Assembly: GCF_000187245.1 (NCBI RefSeq)
Contig: NC_027860.1
Span: 1,426,001-1,490,000 of the forward strand
Direction of reading: 5' to 3'
Source of the DNA: Ogataea parapolymorpha DL-1
Lineage: Eukaryota > Ascomycota > Pichiomycetes > Pichiales > Pichiaceae
Length of the DNA: 64,000 nucleotides
Positions 38,739 to 47,541 of this stretch are shown here, piece after piece. The notes beneath the pieces are model-generated. The model worked only from the letters and a program-made list of their open reading frames with translations, was not told the origin of the DNA and ran no database searches. A program made the position numbers and the translations under genes. The stretch's first letter is position 1, and the number at the start of each line of letters is the position of its first letter.

Positions 38739-40694
38739 ATGGCGGCCCGTAACCTGACCTCCAGGTCCCCGCACATGGAGTCGAACTCCAGTGGGGGTTC
38801 CAGCACTGATCCGTTTAACCAGGAATACGAGCCACAGAGTTACGATGAGTCCTCATCCAATTCCAACGGTTCCAAATCACCAGAGGAAGGTAAGCAGTTC
38901 CTTGAGTATAACAACAGCTATCGCGACTCGACCTCATCCATAGTAAATCCATTTGGGTCCAACAACAACCTGAACACACAGCCTCTTGACTATGACAGAT
39001 ATCCACAAGGATTAACTGGCTCTCGTGCTGTTTCCATGGGCTCCACTGGCTCCCAACTAGAAGGTGTCCGTGCAAACCGTTACAGTGACGGTTCCTCGCA
39101 GCTGTCAGAGAAGTCTTCGAATCCATTTTTGGTGGACACAGATTTCTCTCCGTTTGGAGGGTATCCGGCCTCCTCTTTTCCCCTGCACATAGACGAGAAA
39201 GAGGAAGATGATTATTTACATAACCCAGATCCTATCGCCGATGCAGAGTATGACAAGCACAGATTCAGGAATGATTTGAAAAGCATGGACAAGCGTTCTT
39301 TGAGTGCTCTTATAGGATGCATTCTCCTGGCTCTTGGCGCATTGTGTTTATTTGTTGTCTGGCCAGCTCTGACTTTCACAGGTGTTACAGACCACTTGGA
39401 CTCTAAACCATACCATGACACGTATGTGCTTTTGACCGATTACGTTTATCCACAACTTAGTGCAATCAGAACCTCTTTAGTCGATGAAGACACCCCGGAA
39501 AGTGCGAAAACGAGAACGGCAAAGGATGGCAGTTTGTGGAAGCTGGTGTTCAGTGATGAGTTTGCTGCAGAGGGTCGTACGTTCTACGATGGTGATGACC
39601 AATTTTGGTATGCTCCGGACTTCCATTATGATGCTACGAAGGATCTTGAATGGTATGACCCAGATGCGGTCACTACCAAAAACGGAACTCTCCAGCTTCG
39701 TATGGACGCTTACAAGAACCACAACTTGTTTTACAGATCGGGTATGTTGCATTCCTGGAACAGGATGTGTTTCACGCAAGGTGTTATGGAGGTCTCTGCA
39801 AAATTCCCCAATTATGGTAACGTTTCTGGTCTGTGGCCTGGTATGTGGTCTTTGGGAAATCTAGCTCGTCCTGGATACCAAGCAACAAGTGAAGGCGTGT
39901 GGCCTTTCTCCTACGAGGCATGCGATGCTGGAATTACTGCTAATCAATCTTCCTCAGATGGAATTTCTTATCTTGCAGGTCAGAAGTTGAACAGTTGTAC
40001 CTGTGATGGAGAAGACCACCCTAACCAGGGAACAGGCAGAGGAGCTCCTGAAATCGATATCATTGAAGGCGAAGTTGACACTGGTATTCGTAACGGTGTG
40101 GCATCTCAATCGTTCCAGACCGCTCCTATGGATATTTGGTACATGCCAGATTACAATTTCATCGAAATCCACAATGCTTCGATTACTACTGTTAACACCT
40201 ATTGCGGTGGTCCGTTCCAACAGGCCGTGTCCACAACCACCACATTAAATACCGCTTGGTACGAGCTGGGTGAAGGAACAAGATACTTCCAGAAGTACGC
40301 ATATGAGTACCTCAATGACAACGACAGTGGATACATCAGATGGTTTGTTGGTGACAACCCAACTGCTACCCTTCACGCATATGCTCTTGCTCCAAACGGT
40401 AATATTGATTGGAGACGAATTTCTAAGGAGCCGATGTCTATGATTTTGAACTTTGGTATTTCGAACAATTGGGCTTACATCGATTGGCCTTCGATTGATT
40501 TCCCTGCAGTTATGGAGATTGACTACGTGAGAATCTACCAACCTAATGACTCTGTGAGTCTCACTTGCGATCCCCAAGATTATCCAACTTACGACTACAT
40601 CAAAAGCCACCCCACCGCATATGAAAATTGGAACCACACAACTTGGAAGAGTGCTGGTTACTCTTTTCCAAAGAACAAACTCACTGGCTGTTAA
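38739..40694 (+). CDS. KRE6: Beta-1,6-glucan synthesis protein Kre6/Skn1
   Basis: 651 residues. A Ser/Asn-rich cytosolic N-terminus (1-185) leads to one membrane helix (ALIGCILLALGALCLFVVWPAL, about 190-211) and a lumenal GH16-like domain. Catalytic segment GAPEIDIIEGEVD has E438, D440 and E443; other Kre6/Skn1 signatures are SGLWPGMWSLGNLARPGYQATSEGVWPFSY and MSMILNFGISNNW. Kre6 is a type II ER/Golgi/plasma-membrane protein essential for beta-1,6-glucan. S. cerevisiae Kre6 is 720 aa, the difference lying in the N-terminal tail. Together with the UGGT/Kre5 gene the window holds two genes of this pathway. Confidence 0.95.
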   Translation: MAARNLTSRSPHMESNSSGGSSTDPFNQEYEPQSYDESSSNSNGSKSPEEGKQFLEYNNSYRDSTSSIVNPFGSNNNLNTQPLDYDRYPQGLTGSRAVSMGSTGSQLEGVRANRYSDGSSQLSEKSSNPFLVDTDFSPFGGYPASSFPLHIDEKEEDDYLHNPDPIADAEYDKHRFRNDLKSMDKRSLSALIGCILLALGALCLFVVWPALTFTGVTDHLDSKPYHDTYVLLTDYVYPQLSAIRTSLVDEDTPESAKTRTAKDGSLWKLVFSDEFAAEGRTFYDGDDQFWYAPDFHYDATKDLEWYDPDAVTTKNGTLQLRMDAYKNHNLFYRSGMLHSWNRMCFTQGVMEVSAKFPNYGNVSGLWPGMWSLGNLARPGYQATSEGVWPFSYEACDAGITANQSSSDGISYLAGQKLNSCTCDGEDHPNQGTGRGAPEIDIIEGEVDTGIRNGVASQSFQTAPMDIWYMPDYNFIEIHNASITTVNTYCGGPFQQAVSTTTTLNTAWYELGEGTRYFQKYAYEYLNDNDSGYIRWFVGDNPTATLHAYALAPNGNIDWRRISKEPMSMILNFGISNNWAYIDWPSIDFPAVMEIDYVRIYQPNDSVSLTCDPQDYPTYDYIKSHPTAYENWNHTTWKSAGYSFPKNKLTGC

Positions 40695-40707
40695 AAAATA
40701 CGTGTTA

Positions 40708-41871
40708 TTATAAATTAGCTAGAAATTGTTCTAGTGCCGTGGATTGTTGTTGTTGGTCTAGGAAGTTGAACTCCACGATTTCCCGGTTGATATTAAAGTT
40801 TGATTCGCGGAGAGCATCGAGCAGGTTTTGAGGCCTTTTGCTTTCCAGCTTACGAGCAAGAACTATAAGTTTCCCGCTTTTTCTAAGCGCGTGAAGCACA
40901 AACGCTATATGGTCGCTTTTTCGGAACTCGATGTATTTGTTGAAAATCTTGTTGCGCAACTTGTCTGACTCCAACCCCCGAAATTCAGGGGATTGTCTGA
41001 ATTTGCGCTTAAACTCCAGATAATTATTCAATTTGACGTCGTTGTCGATGAGCAATTTGCAGAATTCTATCACCGCCCTCGTGATAGGATCAATGTTGCT
41101 GTTCGACCGAGCGACCTGTGTACACCATTGGTCAAATAATGACCTTCGTTTTTCATCATCATCTATTTCAAAATAAATTGGATCGTTCATAAATTTATCG
41201 CACTCGAGGTCGTAGGAGGAATAAGGGTCCACCTCGTAGCGGGTTAACATGTTGTAGAATCGTTCCGCTACTTCTGAGGAGCTTTCCTCATAATCATCCA
41301 AATCTGAAAGGTTTAGGCCTGCGGACGAGTCTTCCTCTGATGATGAGTCAGCTGACTCCTGGTCGGATAAATTGGAAACCTGATTCTGAACTTCAGACAA
41401 TTGGCTTTGAATTTCCGGACTCTGTTCCTTTTTTTCCAACTGCGGGTCTTCCAATTCACTACCGTCCTCAGTGTCGGACTCGTAACCAAGCATTATTCCT
41501 GTGCTGTCTGATGTATGTCGTTGTATCGGCGACAGCTCATCCTTATCATCTATTTTCTCGGATTCACCGTCTTCATCTTCAGAGCTGACAACCTCAATCT
41601 GTTTAACTGGGTGTCTTACGCCATGAAGAAGCTCGTTCAGGTCTTCAGCTTCCTTGTCTGTGATTTGTGCGCCCCTAGCGACTCCAAGTAATAAAAGTAC
41701 CTGCTTTCTTTTATTCTTTAGTTCTTGCATTTCGCTGACACACTCATTTGGCAATTCCCAAACGGATGCCACATGGTCCTTGTCAAAGTAGAATTTAAAT
41801 CCACGATCAGTTATGACTAGTAGCCATCTCTCAGACAACGGCAGTTGGTATAAAGGTTTCCCGTAGTTCAT
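40708..41871 (-). CDS. URN1: Splicing-associated FF-domain protein Urn1
   Basis: 387 residues. A degenerate WW-like segment at 14-40 (ERWLLVITDRGFKFYFDKDHVASVWELP) is followed by KQVLLLLGVARGAQIT, a stretch shared with S. cerevisiae Urn1, then a long acidic region (about 95-205) including TGIMLGYESDTEDG. The C-terminal part holds FF-type helices (FYNMLTRYEVDPYSSYDLE ... DPIYFEI, then RKFRQSPEFRGL). Urn1 associates with spliceosomes and is a yeast relative of Prp40/CA150. The canonical N-terminal WW domain of S. cerevisiae Urn1 is missing. Convergent with KRE6, 13 bp between stops. Confidence 0.78.
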   Translation of the reverse strand: MNYGKPLYQLPLSERWLLVITDRGFKFYFDKDHVASVWELPNECVSEMQELKNKRKQVLLLLGVARGAQITDKEAEDLNELLHGVRHPVKQIEVVSSEDEDGESEKIDDKDELSPIQRHTSDSTGIMLGYESDTEDGSELEDPQLEKKEQSPEIQSQLSEVQNQVSNLSDQESADSSSEEDSSAGLNLSDLDDYEESSSEVAERFYNMLTRYEVDPYSSYDLECDKFMNDPIYFEIDDDEKRRSLFDQWCTQVARSNSNIDPITRAVIEFCKLLIDNDVKLNNYLEFKRKFRQSPEFRGLESDKLRNKIFNKYIEFRKSDHIAFVLHALRKSGKLIVLARKLESKRPQNLLDALRESNFNINREIVEFNFLDQQQQSTALEQFLANL

Positions 41872-41910
41872 AACCTGTCATAATTAAATAATTTTTTTAA
41901 TCTATATACA

Positions 41911-43470
41911 TTATTTCCACTCCAGGTATTCGCTACCATACTCGTTCGGCTTGGTTTTTCTGTCCAGAACATGCTTTACCTTGTAGAGCACGCCATTTCT
42001 GTGTCCATATCTGTGCAAGAAGTATTTGCCCGCTTCCTTGCCCGTGACAGAGTACTTTCTGTTGGAACCGTCCTCGCCTTTAACGTATTTTTCAATCTCA
42101 GCTTGAGTAGGGAGTCCCATCTGCCATGGATATTCGGCATAGTTAGGAATCAAGTCCGGACATTCAGGGAATTTGGACACCTTGACGGCTTCAAGTGCTT
42201 CGATAGTCTCCTCCACAGGTAGCGCAGTGTCCTCTTGAGGCTCAAATGCATCCAAAGAAAGTAGTCCTTGGACCAGCTTATTTGGGACATCATTAACAGA
42301 TGCGAATTTTGGCTTCACCTCTCTATCCTCTGGATTTTCGGACTTTCTGTTGATAAGGTTCTTCAAGATGTACTCGTTGAAATCGTTAGGTCTGTAATCA
42401 AGCATCATTTTAGATGCAGTCTTAAGCTCGTTGGTAAGCGCGTCATGGATGGTGGCTTGGCTGTTCGCAACTAGCATGTTCCACGTCAATTTGAGCGAGA
42501 TTTTCGATTTGGTCTTGAGTTTTTCGACAGTATTCAGTGCAAATTCACTACCGTCGTTGACAAGGGCCTCAATCACCTCTTCCACAGACTTGTGAGCTTG
42601 AGGGTCAAAGCAGGACTCAATCGTATCCAGTTCTTCAGCAGTATACTTGAACTGGTGTTGCGATGGGATTTGAACGGTAAACTCCTCAATGGCTTCGCTG
42701 ATTAACTTGTAAAAGTCTTGGTTGGCAAAAACATTGCGTTTTTCGTCTTCTGCAAGTTCTGGAAGCTCCAACGTAGTCAGCCTCTCGAGAAGTTCCTCGT
42801 GTCTGTGAGCAGGAACATAGTGGGTACCGTAGCCGGCAATCAGCGTGTCAATTCCAAAAAGCTCGTCTCCGGTCAACGAAAGGTAGTATCCCAAATTTCC
42901 GTCCAGTTTTGGTAACCAGAATGAGGTTCCCACATCACTAAAGAAGCCAATATTGGTTTCTGGCATGGCAAATCTGGTGTTTTCGCAAACAACTCTGAAT
43001 GGGCCGTGAACAGACAGTCCGACTCCTCCTCCCATAACGATGCCTTTGACCAAAGACACCACAGGCTTGTTGTACACGGAGAGCAAATAGTTGAGGCTAT
43101 ACTCTTTCTCAAAGAATTCGACCGATTTCAATGGCTCCTTGTTCAAGTTGTATTTGGCACATTGAACAACGTCGCCTCCAGAACAGAAAGCCTTGTCAGA
43201 CTTGGAGTTGAGGATGATCATGTTGTTGGAGTTGGATCTGGAGAATTCGACCATTCGCGCAACAATCTCCTCACACATGTTCGTACTGAGGGCATTGAGC
43301 TTCTGAGGTCTGTTCAATGTGATGATCCGAGCCGTGTTTTTCACTTTGAATTCCACCTCTGGTGCCGCTGTCGAGTTCATTCTGCTTGCTAAAAGATGGG
43401 AATTGAGTGCCGCTAGACGAGGCACCTGTGATACCATTGCTGAGCGATGCAGTCGTTTAAGAGAGAGCAT
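41911..43470 (-). CDS. EHD3: Mitochondrial 3-hydroxyisobutyryl-CoA hydrolase
   Basis: 519 residues. The Arg-rich start (MLSLKRLHRSAMVSQVPRL) fits a mitochondrial presequence. The crotonase fold shows ITLNRPQKLNALSTNM, KAFCSGGDVV, the oxyanion-hole segment KGIVMGGGVGLSVHG and the catalytic MPETNIGFFSDVG. The long C-terminal half is typical of HIBCH and of S. cerevisiae Ehd3 (500 aa), which is also known as a mitochondrial small-subunit ribosome-associated protein. It acts in valine breakdown. Confidence 0.93.
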   Translation of the reverse strand: MLSLKRLHRSAMVSQVPRLAALNSHLLASRMNSTAAPEVEFKVKNTARIITLNRPQKLNALSTNMCEEIVARMVEFSRSNSNNMIILNSKSDKAFCSGGDVVQCAKYNLNKEPLKSVEFFEKEYSLNYLLSVYNKPVVSLVKGIVMGGGVGLSVHGPFRVVCENTRFAMPETNIGFFSDVGTSFWLPKLDGNLGYYLSLTGDELFGIDTLIAGYGTHYVPAHRHEELLERLTTLELPELAEDEKRNVFANQDFYKLISEAIEEFTVQIPSQHQFKYTAEELDTIESCFDPQAHKSVEEVIEALVNDGSEFALNTVEKLKTKSKISLKLTWNMLVANSQATIHDALTNELKTASKMMLDYRPNDFNEYILKNLINRKSENPEDREVKPKFASVNDVPNKLVQGLLSLDAFEPQEDTALPVEETIEALEAVKVSKFPECPDLIPNYAEYPWQMGLPTQAEIEKYVKGEDGSNRKYSVTGKEAGKYFLHRYGHRNGVLYKVKHVLDRKTKPNEYGSEYLEWK

Positions 43471-43851
43471 ACTGGAGAGGGGAACCGTGCAGGTAAGTCG
43501 GGTAATGTGTCGAGTAAATTTTTTATTTGTCGGTAGGGTAAACCCAACCTGGAGCTACGATACAGGGGGACGAAGAAGCGTGGGCAGATTTGTGCTAGAC
43601 ATAGTAGCCACATTTATGCAGAGCTTTGCACGTTGCTACGAAAGTACTATTTTGGGCTGTTTGTTCCCCGTTTCTGCAACTTTAGTCTACTCTCACATGC
43701 TGCGCCTGATTCTGCGCATACATTTCCCGAGAACCCTACAGATTGCTCCAAATTTTTTTTGCTGTCTTGGGCACCCCTCGCACCTAATCGTATATCGTTT
43801 GAGAAATCGTATGAGATATACGTGTAGATCTGTCTTTCTCTAGCGATCGTC
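43471..43851. other. Divergent promoter, EHD3 and delta-4 desaturase
   Basis: 381 bp between divergent starts. A forward frame through it continues the antisense of EHD3 and has no protein-like features. I see no RNA gene or repeat; probably promoter sequence only. Confidence 0.5.
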
Positions 43852-44946
43852 ATGTCTGAAATAACTCATAGACTGGCAAAAACAACACACAAAACAACCC
43901 CTCCCGTGATCGACACCTTGAATATTAGCCAGACCCTCGATTTTTACTGGACCAACGCGAAAGATCCGCACTCGATTAGACGAAAACTCATCCTCCAAAA
44001 ATACCCCCAGGTCACTAAATTATGTGGACATGAACCGCTCACAAAATACCTTTCAATGCTTGTTGTCTTGCTTCAATTTAGCATCGCCTACTATCTCAAG
44101 GACACCAGTCCCCTGAGCTACAAGTTCTTGGCTCTGGCGTACGTTATCGGCGGCACTTGCAACCAGAACTGTTTCCTTTGCATCCACGAGCTATCTCACA
44201 ACTTGGGATTCAAGAAACCACTACATAACAGGCTCTTTTCCATAGTGACGAATCTGCCAATCGGAATCCCCTACAGTGCTTCTTTCCAGCCCTACCACCA
44301 GCTGCACCATAAATTTCTCGGAGATGAGATTTATGACACAGACATCCCTACTCGGCTGGAGGCCATTGTTCTGTCCAACATTCTTGGCAAGGCATTCTTT
44401 GCCACATTCCAAATTCTGTTTTACGCTTTGAGACCGATGTTCATCACCCAGGTGAAATTTACTCTGGTCCACCTGCTAAATGTTATCGTGCAGGTTTTTG
44501 TTGATCTCCTAGTGGTGAAATATTGGTCTGCAAACTCATTATGGTACTTTATTATGTCTTCATTTTTCGCCGGATCGCTGCACCCAACAGCTGGACACTT
44601 CGTGTCGGAGCACTACATTTTTGACCCACCTAAAAACTACAAAAAATACGTGGATGTCCCCCCTCTGGAAACATATTCCTACTACGGGCTCCTCAATTTG
44701 GTGACGTGGAACGTCGGCTATCACAACGAGCACCACGACTTCCCATTTGTTGCGTGGAGTAGGCTCCCGCAGCTAAAAAAAATAGCTGCCGAGTTTTATG
44801 AGCCGCTACCGCATCACAAGTCCTGGACGTGGACGATCGTCGACTTCATCTTCAACTACGACGTCACGATGTTCAACAGGGTCAAAAGAGATACCGCCGG
44901 AATTTCAGAAAGACGAAAAATTGACTACAACGACAATTCCAAATAA
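43852..44946 (+). CDS. DES1: Sphingolipid (dihydroceramide) delta-4 desaturase
   Basis: 364 residues with the three histidine boxes of membrane desaturases: HELSH at 112-116, HQLHH at 149-153 and HNEHHD at 291-296. Flanking GGTCNQNCFLCIHELSHNLGFKK, PTAGHFVSEHYIF and TWNVGYHNEHHDFPF are diagnostic for the DES/DEGS family. The enzyme introduces the 4,5-trans double bond into dihydroceramide in the ER, a step toward glucosylceramides. S. cerevisiae lacks it; Candida, Komagataella and Ogataea have it. The next gene starts 48 bp after its stop. Confidence 0.95.
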   Translation: MSEITHRLAKTTHKTTPPVIDTLNISQTLDFYWTNAKDPHSIRRKLILQKYPQVTKLCGHEPLTKYLSMLVVLLQFSIAYYLKDTSPLSYKFLALAYVIGGTCNQNCFLCIHELSHNLGFKKPLHNRLFSIVTNLPIGIPYSASFQPYHQLHHKFLGDEIYDTDIPTRLEAIVLSNILGKAFFATFQILFYALRPMFITQVKFTLVHLLNVIVQVFVDLLVVKYWSANSLWYFIMSSFFAGSLHPTAGHFVSEHYIFDPPKNYKKYVDVPPLETYSYYGLLNLVTWNVGYHNEHHDFPFVAWSRLPQLKKIAAEFYEPLPHHKSWTWTIVDFIFNYDVTMFNRVKRDTAGISERRKIDYNDNSK

Positions 44947-44994
44947 GTATGCTCTATAGATTTATATATACACAGCCCAGAAAATATTATAAAC

Positions 44995-45774
44995 ATGGCT
45001 TCACTAAAAGAACTTTTGAAGTCTGTTTCACAAGAAGAGCAATTGCAAAAACAGCTTTTGGTTGTTGGCGGTCCAGCAGTGGGCCACATTCAGCTTTTGA
45101 ATGCATTTGGAATCAGAGACGTCAGTATCATACCGTACGGATTTCATCTGGCAGAACGCGCAGATCTTCAACTTTGTTTCCACTCTTTTGCTGGCGAATA
45201 TGGTACGGTATATCAAGCAATGATTGACAGGCTTCTTGCGAACTCGCTGGTTGTCTATATTCTAGATGCTCTGGAGCTATTGAAGGACGAACCGACACAG
45301 GAAACAATTTTCGAGCGTGTTTCTGCATCTCTCAAACCATGGATTGATGCCTGCTCTAAAGCCTTCAGATGCTGTATATTAGTCCAGAATGTGTCTCGTG
45401 TTGACTACAATGTCAAAAGCGTCTCAAACATTGATTATCTACAGCAATTAGTGCGACTGATCATGATGGATAAAAATGGCTCCGTACTGTTCTTTCAGGA
45501 AACAGATACCCCTGAGGACATTATCCAGCTATTGAAAGGCTCGGCTGAACTGCGGATCAAAGACTATGACAACGTGTTTGTGCCCAGCGGAAGTGATAGC
45601 TACGGGAAGATCAAAGTGCTTAACGAAGATTTCGCATGTGAGGAAACGCTTCAAAAATGGCATAGCGTGGAAACGGTCGCCAAAGAAGTGCCGGCCAACG
45701 CAACATCGACCAATTCAGAGAACCTGAGGCAAAAGTATCAGGACTTCCTTAGACAGATCCATTTGGCTGTGTAA
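44995..45774 (+). CDS. DYN3: Dynein light intermediate chain-like protein
   Basis: 259 residues with a Ras-like layout. The P-loop position reads GGPAVGH instead of GxxxxGKS/T. The best evidence is DNVFVPSGSDSYGKIKVLNEDF (about 195-216), matching the light intermediate chain motif (V/F-I-P-A-G-x-D-x-x-x-K-I), and SLKPWIDACSKAF where the family has KPW. Dyn3 is the yeast light intermediate chain of cytoplasmic dynein, used to position the spindle. The protein is shorter than S. cerevisiae Dyn3 (312). Another degenerate GTPase-like family remains possible. Confidence 0.6.
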   Translation: MASLKELLKSVSQEEQLQKQLLVVGGPAVGHIQLLNAFGIRDVSIIPYGFHLAERADLQLCFHSFAGEYGTVYQAMIDRLLANSLVVYILDALELLKDEPTQETIFERVSASLKPWIDACSKAFRCCILVQNVSRVDYNVKSVSNIDYLQQLVRLIMMDKNGSVLFFQETDTPEDIIQLLKGSAELRIKDYDNVFVPSGSDSYGKIKVLNEDFACEETLQKWHSVETVAKEVPANATSTNSENLRQKYQDFLRQIHLAV

Positions 45775-45819
45775 AGGTGTGCTTTAGCATGGGAAAAAAT
45801 ATTAGCCATTTTGTGTGAC

Positions 45820-47469
45820 ATGGTCGATGCTGAAGTGAGCAGCGACATGGGCAAAGTATCGGTTGAGGCAAATCGACAAAGCTCGGTGGGTGCTGTGCTT
45901 GAGGAAGGCATCTCAGTGAAGCCTATCGTGGAACACACCAAGAGACGGCGGTCGTCGCACCAGTCCATCAAACCGCGTTTCAAAAAATCCGCACGCAAGA
46001 CTCCAATATTCAAGCTAAAGTTTGATTCCAAACGCAAAAATCCATTGAAGTATGTCAATATTAGAGAGCTTATTTTGTACGCTCTCACAGACGTGAACAA
46101 GCTGAATTTTGGAGAGCTCGAGAATAGAAAATTCATAAACAAGGTGGTTTTGGTCCTTGCCGATGGACTTACTGCAGCTGATTTCGGATACGAAAGTTTA
46201 GCTGGTCTAGTTGAGGAGCAGGAAATAAAGAATACGGAGAAGTACCCATTCATCTCCCAGGAGTTTGCAAAATTCATTCCCTTGCTTTCACCTGGGGCCA
46301 ACAGAAACCTATTTTCATGTGCGACCACTCTATCTTCTTCGACAGTGCCCGAAAAACATCGTCCGGCGCTGATCAAAGAGCTTGAACTCAAAGGTGTCCA
46401 GTTGTCTGAGTTGACAATCGACTATACCCAAATGGTGGCCAATGGCTACCCTATTCACCCAGACGTTCCTGGTGCTACCAAGGAATCTATAGCGCAATAC
46501 TCTGCATTTCTTGCCACGAAAGACCTGAAATCGGAGCCCAAAATTCTTGCACTAGATTGCGAGATGTGCTTGACTGCCTCCGGGAGCGTGGTCACTAGAG
46601 TGGCACTAACAGATAAGGACCACAAGCTAGTAATCGGAGATTTTGTCAAACCAGACGAGGAGATCACAGATTATAAAACACAGTACTCAGGCGTTGATGA
46701 AGATAGTCTCAAAGGAGTCACTACCACTTTGCATGATATTCAGCAAAAATTACTGGCGACAATCTCCAGTAAAGACTACCTGATTGGACATTCGCTAGAA
46801 TCAGATCTTTGTGCGCTCAAAATTTCACACCCAACAATTATCGACACATCGATTTGTTTCGACCACGTTAAAGGCCCGCCTCTCAAACCGTCTCTGCGGA
46901 ATCTGGCTTCCGAGATATTAGGCAAAAGTATTCAACAATCTGCCCACGGTCATGACCCAATTGAAGATTGTGTCACATGCATGGAGCTGGTCCAGCTCAA
47001 ACTAAAAAAGGGCCTTGCATTTGGCAAATTGATCACTGAAGAGTCGATCTTTCGCCGTATTTCGCATACAAACAAGCAAGTCCTTATTGACGGCAAGAAA
47101 ATCCCCAAATCGGGAGTAGCCATCAATTTTGGAGGCAATAAATTTTTCAACGAACAACGCTTTGACGTCCCCACAGATGAAGAGGCTGTTCAAAAGCTGG
47201 CAGAGAATCTGTCCAACCATGAGTTGGCAATGATCAAGCTTCGTGAGCCGGACAAATTTGATCTTAGCGTCAAATATATCTACGAAACGATGCCGAGCGA
47301 TTCTCTTTTGATCGTCTGTGCTGGTCACGGCGATAGAAAACGGATCGACGAGCTAATCACCTTGCAGAGGAATATTTCTGGACCTTTATCTCCAGAGGAT
47401 CACCAGGAACTCATTTCATGTGTGGCGAAAGCCAGAGAATCTCTTGCCCTGATAAAGATTAAACCGTAG
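45820..47469 (+). CDS. REX1: RNA 3'-5' exonuclease, Rex1/Rnh70 type
   Basis: 549 residues from the ATG at 45820 (the frame opens three codons earlier at TTG). The DEDDh exonuclease domain has D246/E248 in LALDCEMC, GHSLESDLCAL and HDPIEDCVTCMEL; the basic N-terminus is suited to nucleolar entry. Rex1 trims 5S rRNA, 5.8S precursors and tRNA 3' ends. S. cerevisiae Rex1 is 553 aa. Only 45 bp separate it from the preceding stop, so its promoter lies inside the upstream gene or is minimal. Confidence 0.92.
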   Translation: MVDAEVSSDMGKVSVEANRQSSVGAVLEEGISVKPIVEHTKRRRSSHQSIKPRFKKSARKTPIFKLKFDSKRKNPLKYVNIRELILYALTDVNKLNFGELENRKFINKVVLVLADGLTAADFGYESLAGLVEEQEIKNTEKYPFISQEFAKFIPLLSPGANRNLFSCATTLSSSTVPEKHRPALIKELELKGVQLSELTIDYTQMVANGYPIHPDVPGATKESIAQYSAFLATKDLKSEPKILALDCEMCLTASGSVVTRVALTDKDHKLVIGDFVKPDEEITDYKTQYSGVDEDSLKGVTTTLHDIQQKLLATISSKDYLIGHSLESDLCALKISHPTIIDTSICFDHVKGPPLKPSLRNLASEILGKSIQQSAHGHDPIEDCVTCMELVQLKLKKGLAFGKLITEESIFRRISHTNKQVLIDGKKIPKSGVAINFGGNKFFNEQRFDVPTDEEAVQKLAENLSNHELAMIKLREPDKFDLSVKYIYETMPSDSLLIVCAGHGDRKRIDELITLQRNISGPLSPEDHQELISCVAKARESLALIKIKP

Positions 47470-47493
47470 TTACTGGCTTACGTAATTTGGTTT

Positions 47494-47499
47494 ACGCGT
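47494..47499 (+). promoter_or_regulatory. ACGCGT (MCB) element upstream of CDC7
   Basis: The MluI cell-cycle box ACGCGT ends 42 bp before the CDC7 ATG, within a spacer of only 72 bp. MCB sites recruit MBF for G1/S transcription of replication genes. Position and target make it plausible. Confidence 0.45.
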
Positions 47500-47541
47500 A
47501 GATCAAAATAAATACAAAAGAAAACAAAAATCACAGATTTC

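Noticed and set aside
38771..38790. GGAGTCGAACTCC resembling a tRNA T-arm
   Set aside because: It lies inside KRE6 coding sequence, and no acceptor, D or anticodon arms fit around it.
43319..43843. 174-codon forward frame across the EHD3 5' end and its promoter
   Set aside because: Its first part is antisense to EHD3 and the rest has a random, Cys- and Arg-rich composition. No homology pattern.
45738..46391. 217-codon minus-strand frame over DYN3 end and REX1
   Set aside because: Antisense to two well supported genes and very Ser-rich, as expected from reverse reading.
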